Assembly: GCA_963989385.1 (NCBI GenBank)
Contig: OZ022498.1
Location: 5,339,501-5,403,500 of the forward strand
DNA from: Ctena decussata
Taxonomy: Eukaryota > Mollusca > Bivalvia > Lucinida > Lucinidae
Direction of reading: 5' to 3'
Length of the DNA: 64,000 nt
The notes under the pieces are model-generated. The model had not been told where the DNA came from. It did not search any database and worked only from the letters and a program-made list of their open reading frames with translations. A program made the position numbers and the translations under genes. Position 1 is the stretch's first letter. Every line of letters begins with the position of its first letter. Shown here piece by piece: positions 57,682-64,000 of the stretch.

Positions 57682-57895
57682 CATTAACCGTTAAAGCACA
57701 AAAAAAAGCAGACAACAAATTTACATCTGCAAAATTTCCAAAAAAGATTTGTCTCAGCTATGGAGATATCAAAGGAATGAAGGAAAACAGTGTAGATCCA
57801 GATGAGACAGCTCATAATGAGCCGCCACATCTGGATCTACCCTGTTTGCAAATTCAGTTGCATGTACATGTATTTTCATTTTTGGTGCTTTAAGA
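57682..57895. mobile_element. MITE of the CTTAAAGCACAAAAA family, copy 2
   Basis: TTAACCGTTAAAGCACAAAA at the left is mirrored by TTTTTGGTGCTTTAAG at the right. The centre is GATCCAGATGAGACAGC...CATCTGGATC. Related to 39100-39312. Confidence 0.6.
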
Positions 57896-58460
57896 CCCAA
57901 TTTCACGTTACTTTAAAATCATGGAACATCTCTGAACAAGATTTATTTTGCATAATGGTCTATGGCATAATTCTTGGTTTAAACCACTGATGGTGATTTA
58001 AAAGCGACAAAAAGCGATGTGAAATTGGACCTAAGTGTTAACAAGGCATACTATAAAACAGACTGGATTAAGTACTACATTGAAAAGGTTGATATCATAT
58101 ACGCCGTAAGCTCTACACTGCAATCTGTGAGGTCTATTGTGTTTTTTGTATGATTTAATAACTAACTTTGAGTCTCTCACAGAATTAGAGAAAGTCTAAA
58201 AGCTTCTACTTGGGGCTTCTAAGCCAAAAAAAAAAATGAATAAAAAAGGAAAGAAAAAACATATGCAGTCCCTTCTTACATTTTTTTAGAATGTCAAGCT
58301 GGATGGAATACTCTACAAAAACCTAAACAAGAACTGCATACTGTGAGATTTGAGAATCTTTTGAGCACTGCATCCCAGAAATGCAAAATTACCGGTATGT
58401 CATTGAGAGTTGGAATTTATCTAGTCCAGCTTGTCCCCTTAGCCCTACTGCGTAAATACA
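57896..58460. other. HTRA2 intron 2, unassigned
   Basis: No exon recognised; A-rich tract near 58226. Confidence 0.3.
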
Positions 58461-58686
58461 TGAGACACAACACAAGAAAACCAACAAAGTGGTTATCCGC
58501 CCAGCGCAGAATCAGATCAGCCTGGACATCCGCCAATTCAGATCAGATCCTTCCCTTAGCACTAAAAGGGTACCTAAGGGTCTAAGCTACCTCCAAGACT
58601 CTTATCAGACTGGGCGGATGCCCAGGCTGATCTGAGTCTGTGCTGGGCGCACAACCACATTGTTGGTTTTCTTGTGTCGCAGCTCA
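58461..58686. mobile_element. Fold-back MITE, TGAGCCGCG family, copy 4
   Basis: TGAGACACAACACAAGAAAA is mirrored by TTTTCTTGTGTCGCAGCTCA. Internal AGATCAGCCTGGACATCCGC is mirrored by GCGGATGCCCAGGCTGATCT. Ends 27 nt from the exon 2 donor. Confidence 0.72.
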
Positions 58687-58713
58687 CATTTAGATCATAA
58701 AACCAGCTCTAAC

Positions 58714-58909
58714 CTCATTGATCTTAATGGTAGCCAGATCTGACACCCGATCAATAGCATGTACTGTTCCTATGTATTCTCGTCCATTCTTCATCTTCAC
58801 AATTATCTCCCCTCCTTCTCTTACTACATGGGCATTGGTGAGAATAAGTCCATCTGGCCGCACTATGAAACCAGATCCCTTTGATTCCTCATAGCCTATT
58901 CTTGAATAT
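58714..58909 (-). CDS. HTRA2: HTRA2 exon 2 (catalytic His and Asp)
   Basis: Acceptor TTGTACTTCTAG before 58909. The first base completes Arg127, then YSRIGYEESKGSGFIVRPDG, LILTNAHVVREGGEIIVKMK, NGREYIGTVHAIDRVSDLAT and IKINE. LTNAHVV holds the catalytic His (residue 154) and VSDLATIKI the catalytic Asp (184). Donor GAG|GTTAGA at 58713-58712, phase 0. Confidence 0.95.
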
Positions 58910-60447
58910 CTAGAAGTACAAACAATTACCATATCTTAAATTTGGGACATTTTAACCAAATACAGTAATTAGCTTATAGTGAATGAATACACTTTCAGGA
59001 GAAGTCTGTCATTTTCATCTTCGCTTCCCTTGTCACTAGGGATCAACTCTTAAAGGAAAAGAATTTGCTCGTGAGGATACATATTCTTTCATTTAAGAGT
59101 TGATCCTATTTTGGAAGGGCTTTGTGGTTGGTTAGAAATTTTGTCTCATATAGATTAATGCAGATGCTAAGCTGACATTGTTTGATCTGGGTCAGTGCTG
59201 TATGCTCAAGCTTTTCTTCTTAATCATGTTTGCCAGTTTGTTTAATAACCCCAAAACTATTTTTATTGGCCAAAAAAGACAAATTATACATTTATAGGAA
59301 TAGGCCATCTATGCAGGCCACTAAAACTTCTGTTTGTCTTCATAATCAAATACAAATACAAATACACATTTACATTAGCTATGTATAGCTATTTACCGAC
59401 TCAATCATATGACAACTCAGTCATTGCTAACTATTATGTCTTCGTGGGCTGTGCTAAAATTAACAATTTAGCATTAAAAAGAAAGGGGAGTAGGGGGTGA
59501 GGACAGGTCTTTAAATTAAATGCTATAAGTGTTCCTTCAAGAGCAGAGAACACATTCAAAAGAAGAAACATGGGTCATACTTTACAGGAAGCAAATCTGA
59601 GGCATGTTTAAATACAGAAACCTATGATAGTGGTAGGTTTAAATAAGGTTTAAATAAGCTTGTCCTTTGCACTGCTCTGAGGTCTCTGCAGAGACCACAG
59701 AAGTGGGTATCCCATTTATCAGAGGAATGATATGTGGAAAAAATGAATGTTTGACAGCGTCAGCATATGTGAAATATCTTGCGTATTTCGAATTCTATGA
59801 CACCCCTGTCCGTCTCACCCTTGGTGCAGGGGCCAGGTTTATCAATAGATACAGTGTGAATTTTGTAAAAGGTTTACAATGACTGATGCTCCCACCGGGC
59901 TCCCTGTTTTGGCTATTACAACTCAGCAAGTATTTTGCAGACATGACTTATGTTCCTGCAACGCCTGCATGTCCTATGGGCTGCAGCAACCTGCAGTCTT
60001 CTGCAACTTCTCAATCTGGCAGGAGTCTTTGATCTTTTTGTGTACTCTAGTCCAATAGGGCATCTCAAATTACATAATTGAGCCAGACAGGTTTGACAAG
60101 TTGGGATTACCGATAAGTAAAGAGAGAAAGTGCCTTATGTGTTTACATCGAGGTTGCAGGAAAATACCTGAGAATGTTAACTTAAGGAAAATAAAGCAAA
60201 AGGATGATATTTTTACACATTGTTTGCGGATTTGGAATTCAAAAGAATAGTTTAATCAAGGCACACAGTAATAAAATTCGGGTTTGCCAGATGCAGTCAC
60301 TGTTCGCATAAGGTATTATTTCATGTGATCGGTACCTGATGTATTGTTTTATGACGTCTCAACACCTGGACATAACTTGGGATGGGGAATAGACTTACGC
60401 ATTGGACAGTGAACAGCTGCACTCAGGGACTTTGTGGAAAATAGCCA
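58910..60447. other. HTRA2 intron 1, left part
   Basis: 58975-59130 carries the GATCAACTCTT/AAGAGTTGATCC inverted repeat (see 42589-43333). The plus frame 59667-59882 is open for about 70 codons without a recognised domain. Nothing else assigned. Confidence 0.35.
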
Positions 60448-60541
60448 TGGTGTCCAAAGCCTCGCCTATAAGACGGGTGCAAATTTTTGGGGTCATTTTG
60501 GGGGGAAAAATCCCCGTCTTATAGCCGAAGAAATACGGTAA
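60448..60541. repeat. Hairpin MITE (CTATAAGACGGG)
   Basis: GCCTATAAGACGGGTGCAAA faces CCCCGTCTTATAGCC and ends GAAGAAATACGGTA. Small non-coding hairpin element. Confidence 0.6.
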
Positions 60542-60766
60542 TTAAAATGGCTAGATCCGCCACTTTCTGATACCATTATCCTACACAATATATTGATTTT
60601 TCTGACTGAGCCTAATATTTCTGCATAAAACTATATTTATACAGTGTAAACCCAATGTTTCTGTATAAAACCGCAAATATATATAGCCCTCGCTGCGTTT
60701 TAGCGACAGGGGGTGTGGGGGCAGAGCCCCCGAACATATTATGCTGACTTGTCATCATTTTTTTTT

Positions 60767-61793
60767 ATACCCCCGACCTACGAAGTATGTCCAGGGGTAT
60801 ATAGTTTTCGCCTTTCCGTCCGTCTGTTCGTCCCTCTGTCTGTCCGTCCGTGGGTGCGTGCGTCCGTCCATTAACATTTGCGTTAAAGGTTTGAGTTAAG
60901 TTTTTAATTTTGCTTATGTTTCCAATATCCTTTGATGAAGCCTGTTGGTATGTGCCTAGATTTACTGACAGGTTCAAGCAGAATACTTATCATCATCTGG
61001 ATGCTGCTGCTGACCTAAGGTCAAGGTGACAGACTTAAACATTAGCGTTAAAGTTTTGCATTAAGTTTATAGTCTTCTTTTATATTTCTTATATCCTTTG
61101 ATGGAACCTTTTGATATTTGACTAGGGTTACTTTTAGGTTCATACAGAGTAGTTTACATCATCTGGATGCTGCTGCTTACCAAAGGTCAAGGTCACAGAC
61201 TTGTGTATTTGTGTTAAAGTTTTGTGTTAAGTTCATATTCTATGCTTATATTTCCAACATCCTTCAATGAAACCTTTTGATATATGACTAGGTTTACTGA
61301 AATGTTCATGCAGAATACTTGACATCATTTGGATGCTGCTGCTGAACTATGGTCATGGTCACAGACTTAAATGTATGTGTTTAAGTTTTGTGTTAAGTTT
61401 ATGTTCTTCTTTTGTATTTCCAATATCCTTTGATGGAACCTTTTGATATAGGTTTACTTTTAGGTTCGTAGCTGCTTATCAAAGGTCAAGGTCACAGACT
61501 TGTATATTTGCATTAAAGTTTTGTGTTAAGTTTATATTCTTTATTTATATTTCCAACACCCTTTGATGAAACCTTTTTGATATATGACTAAGTTTAGTTC
61601 TATGTTCATGCAGATTAGTTGATATCATCTGGATGCTGCTGCTGACCAAGGTCATGGGCACAGACTTGTGTGATTTACATTAAAGTTTTGTGTTAAGTTG
61701 GTACTCTTTGCTGATATTTGTAATATACTTTGATGGAACCATTTGATAGGTGACTAAGTTTACTTCTAGGTTCAAACCATGTGTAAGATTGGT
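60767..61793 (+). mobile_element. Helentron-like element K with ~165-bp tandem array, 3' truncated
   Basis: ATACCCCCGACCTACGAAGT and facing CCAGGGGTATATAG form the 5' hairpin end. (GTCC/GTCT)n follows at 60819-60868. Then about five units of about 165 bp with GGATGCTGCTGCTGACC (60998, 61163, 61332, 61630) and CCTTTGATGGAACCTTTTGA. The hairpin-TCTTGTT end is missing; the next element starts at 61794. In HTRA2 intron 1. Confidence 0.6.
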
Positions 61794-62405
61794 TTCATTA
61801 GGCAGTAGTTTCATAAGGCGGTGGTTTCATTAGGCGGTGGCGCTGGTTGGGGGTACACGCAAGCCCCTGCTAACTTGCTCTAGTTTCAAATCGATTTTTT
61901 TCTCACTTTCTTTGTATAACCCCACAAAAAACCAAGCCCCTCTTCTTTTTTTATCTACCCCACAAAATTAATCCCCTTTAAGACACTTGGAAAAAGCAGA
62001 ACATGCCTTTTTAGGTGGCGGACATATTCTAAAGCTGCTCCGATCTTCATTTCTACCAACCATTCATATAGCGTGGAGTGACCCGTTTCGGCGGGTATAA
62101 GAAACTATCGGCTAACTGGCTGATTCACATTCAGATCAAAAGCTAAAACCCATTATCAAATAGAAGTATAATATCTTACCTGTCAGACCATATCGTCATT
62201 TTTTTACTGTTATGTTTACTAAAAGTCTGGCCACCATCTTTTCTGTTGGGGGTATTCTGGCTATATTGTGATACTAATTGCCAGCGCCGTGTTTGAACCT
62301 AGCCACAGAGGCATGTAGCCAGTCTATGGTTTATAGGTAGACCTCGCTACCGACTGAGCTATTGGGGTGCCTTATTAAACCCGCCTTATCAAACCCGCCT
62401 TATCA
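61794..62405. mobile_element. MITE with GTTTSATAAGGCGG ends
   Basis: GGTTTCATTAGGCAGTAGTT and two further GTTTCATWAGGCGGTG units at the left are mirrored by three AACCCGCCTTATCA-type units at the right (62377-62405). It contains a tRNA-like segment (62283-62371). Its right edge is 16 nt from the exon 1 donor. Confidence 0.5.
62283..62371 (-). other. tRNA-like (SINE-type) segment
   Basis: On the minus strand CCCCAATAGCTCAGTCGGTA is an excellent A-box, and TAGGTTCAAACACGG is a B-box-like element 46 bp downstream. Spacing fits a pol III internal promoter with a long variable arm, but the acceptor and T arms do not pair properly. It is therefore a tRNA-derived relic and not a working tRNA gene. 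Confidence 0.55.
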
Positions 62406-62421
62406 AAAATTCTTTTCTTAC

Positions 62422-62801
62422 CGCTTCACTTGTAGGAATACAACGGCAGGGGCAGCAATATCCACAGCATCAGCAATAAAATTATTATTTTTTGCACCTG
62501 AAATATCACTTGTTTTTGCATGAATTTTTTGAAAAAGTTGTGGACCACTAACATCCCCGGAAAACCATCTGAAGATCTTATATAATGATAGTCCAGAACA
62601 CACAACGAAAATTGGTGTGATAAATTTAGTGAAATTCCATTGTTTTTCAAATATTTGATCACGAAATGCTTTATGACGGTAAAGTCTCATGAAAGGCGCT
62701 TCTGCATTGTGCTGGCATTGTAAATTAGGGAGGAAACACTTTAAAATCTTAAAATTCTTATTCGAAATCCTTGGAAATCCAACTTTCAAGGGCGCCGCCA
62801 T
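62422..62801 (-). CDS. HTRA2: HTRA2 exon 1: mitochondrial serine protease HtrA2/Omi
   Basis: HtrA2 is a trimeric serine protease of the mitochondrial intermembrane space that degrades misfolded proteins and, in vertebrates, promotes cell death after release. The exon starts at ATG 62801 (MAAPLKVGFPRISNK). It has an Arg/Lys-rich presequence and one hydrophobic segment at residues 61-79 (ITPIFVVCSGLSLYKIF). It ends in NFIADAVDIAAPAVVFLQVK, which aligns with the start of the protease domain. Donor AGCG|GTAAGA at 62421-62420, phase 2. Exons of 380, 196, 198, 33, 118, 181 and 148 nt make 417 codons plus stop (about 458 residues in human). The IAP-binding AVPS motif expected after the membrane segment is not seen. 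Confidence 0.95.
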
Positions 62802-63013
62802 TTTTGTTGAAATTAACCGAAAACTCGTAAATAATTCTGAGTTGGAGTAATTTATTTCGCTTGAAAGCGAATAAAACTTTCGAAAAAATATTTGAAATAT
62901 GATATTTTGTTTTTACTGACTGTATGATATTTCATAAAAAAAAATATAAGGATTTCCTTTAATACCTAATTGTGGTTACTTAGCTTTTAGGAGAGTCACA
63001 TGACTGTCACGTG
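62802..63013. promoter_or_regulatory. Divergent HTRA2/GALC promoter
   Basis: Only 212 bp separate the HTRA2 start codon from the first in-frame GALC ATG. No TATA box is evident in either direction. The GALC side ends in two E-boxes. HTRA2 5' UTR and GALC 5' UTR must both lie in this interval, so the two genes probably share promoter elements. Confidence 0.7.
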
Positions 63014-63015
63014 AT
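62995..63015 (+). promoter_or_regulatory. Two tandem CLEAR-like E-boxes
   Basis: GTCACATGAC (62995-63004) and GTCACGTGAT (63006-63015) are one base apart. The CLEAR consensus bound by TFEB/MITF factors is GTCACGTGAC, so each has one mismatch, and the second keeps the CACGTG core. CLEAR sites are typical of genes for lysosomal enzymes, which fits GALC. Confidence 0.65.
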
Positions 63016-63034
63016 GAAACTATTACAGGCGAAC

Positions 63035-63169
63035 ATGACAGTTGCAGCTGGAGTTCTCCTGTTTCTCCTCCGTTGGTTTGGTTCAGCAGCGAGCCAGTCA
63101 TATATTATTGATGATTCAAAGGGTTTGGGGAGACGATTTGATGGTCTAGGAGGTATAAGCGGAGGAGGG
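63035..63169 (+). CDS. GALC: GALC exon 1: galactocerebrosidase, N-terminus
   Basis: GALC is the lysosomal GH59 beta-galactosidase that removes galactose from galactosylceramide. The exon encodes a signal peptide (MTVAAGVLLFLLRWFGSAAS), then SYIIDDSKGLGRRFDGLGGI and SGGG, matching the first strand of the TIM barrel in vertebrate GALC ([23 protein letters not shown]). It ends at GGAGGAGGG|GTAGGT (donor 63170-63171), phase 0. An in-frame ATG at 63014 would add seven residues but overlaps the second E-box, so 63035 (AAC before ATG) is preferred. Later exons lie beyond the window. Confidence 0.88.
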
Positions 63170-64000
63170 GTAGGTGGATTACCCCGCTGAATGACATTTT
63201 GTCAAAAAACCCATTTTGCCAAAGAACCAGGCTCAGTGTCATTGATGAACCTTTACATTTATGCTACAGTTTGTAGAAAATGATCCTAAAATCTCGTGAG
63301 ATGCATAATTTGTTGAAAATTTTAAAAGATTCTAAACAGTCGATGAGGTTAAATGAAAATTTATAGCATTTTCAGCAAAATTTCGCATCAACGAAATTGT
63401 TTCGTAGGTGAACTGGATCTTAAGATGTAGCACAACATGTAATTAGGAGATAATACAGCGAGGAGTCTCCAGCTACAGATGAAAGTGACTGTTTGGCCCT
63501 TTTATGGAATTTTAACATTTTTAATTGGCTACTGACATTGATGTATATATTTGGACATATTCAGTGGTTTTTAAGCTATAGATAAGCCCATATTCAGCGT
63601 AAGCTGTTGAGCCAGTATTGGCTGGATTCCGACAATAATAACATACCGGTAGCGATTTTTTTTTTGGACAGTTTCTTTATTTTGCAAATTTATTTTCGAC
63701 AGAGTTATTGAACACAATTTGCAAAAAGAACCCTATTGTCGAATTTGGCAAAAAAAAAAAAGATCTTGGACAAAATATATATATTTTTTTTGCCTTTATT
63801 TTTTTTAATTTTTGCAATTTTTTTGCATTTTTGTTTTTGCATTTTTTTATTTGTTTTTTTTTTTGTAGATTTGTGTTCAACAGCCTTTAAGGGCTATTGA
63901 ATACAAATTTGTAAAAAGGCTACAAATTAATGTGAAAAAAAAAATCATGATGTTGAAGAAGCTCCATTTCTTCGAAACGTCATGGATGCGAAATTTTGCT
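63170..64000. other. GALC intron 1, start
   Basis: No further exon. A hairpin at 63863-63909 pairs ATTTGTGTTCAACAGCC with GGGCTATTGAATACAAAT, and a related GTTATTGAACACAATTTGC lies at 63702. The stretch 63745-63865 is T-rich. Confidence 0.5.

Noticed and set aside
59667..59882. 71-codon open frame in HTRA2 intron 1
   Set aside because: Could be chance; no domain, no splice signals clearly bounding it.
62283..62371. Functional tRNA gene on the minus strand
   Set aside because: Good A-box, but stems do not pair and the length is too great; judged a tRNA-derived relic.

Overview
This is a nuclear genome window from an animal, most likely a bivalve mollusc. The evidence is split, intron-containing animal genes, an AT-rich background, and a dense population of short repeats. 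The commonest repeats begin AACAAGAG and carry internal tandem arrays plus a GGAC-type microsatellite, an architecture I associate with the bivalve 'pearl' elements and other Helitron-like (Helentron) non-autonomous elements. The species cannot be named from the sequence.

Host genes lie mostly at the right. HTRA2 (mitochondrial serine protease HtrA2/Omi) is on the minus strand in seven coding exons from 62801 to about 33758. The reading frame stays open across every splice junction, and the catalytic His, Asp and Ser fall in exons 2, 2 and 4. Divergent to it, 212 to 233 bp away start codon to start codon, is exon 1 of GALC (lysosomal galactocerebrosidase) on the plus strand. Two tandem CLEAR-like E-boxes overlap or just precede its start. 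A third, less certain host exon is at 5129-5258 (minus): a mitochondrial-type presequence followed by the start of an FAD/NAD Rossmann fold, cut by a splice donor; PYROXD2 is my best guess.

The key observation is that the last coding exon of HTRA2 is split by a 679-bp, 5'-truncated LINE fragment (33813-34491). It is flanked by a perfect 12-bp target-site duplication and has a (TAGAA)n tail. Removing the insert and one duplication restores a frame ending in a residue pattern typical of HtrA2 C-termini. As it stands, the last 13 codons are replaced by 7 LINE-derived codons and a stop.

The rest is nested transposon history. 1-5100: an inverted-repeat element, then a 3.65-kb element with ~250-bp nearly identical TIRs carrying a LINE fragment. 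5.6-14.4 kb: three LINEs, one holding a 1.4-kb TIR element. 14.4-17.6 kb: a decayed Ty3/gypsy pol. 17.8-25.6 kb: a 7.8-kb element with perfect 26-bp TIRs, itself hit by two Helentron-like elements and a LINE that holds a hAT-like MITE. 26.1-28.1 kb: a Mutator-like element with 9-bp duplications. 28.8-31.4 kb: another LINE. 32.1-35.8 kb: Helentron-like elements around the HTRA2 last exon. 36.3-37.5 kb: a TA-flanked MITE with tRNA-like sequence in its TIRs. 40.0-42.2 kb: a nearly intact Penelope-like element. 43.3-48.7 kb: three nested Helentron-like elements. 49.3-53 kb: a pogo-like MITE touching a splice donor and a mariner-like element. From there to 62.4 kb there are fold-back MITEs and further repeats, including several close downstream of HTRA2 splice donors.

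I found no operon-like or defence system. The novelty lies in the HTRA2 insertion, the GALC promoter motifs, the architecture of the Helentron-like repeats and the TE-donor proximity in HTRA2.
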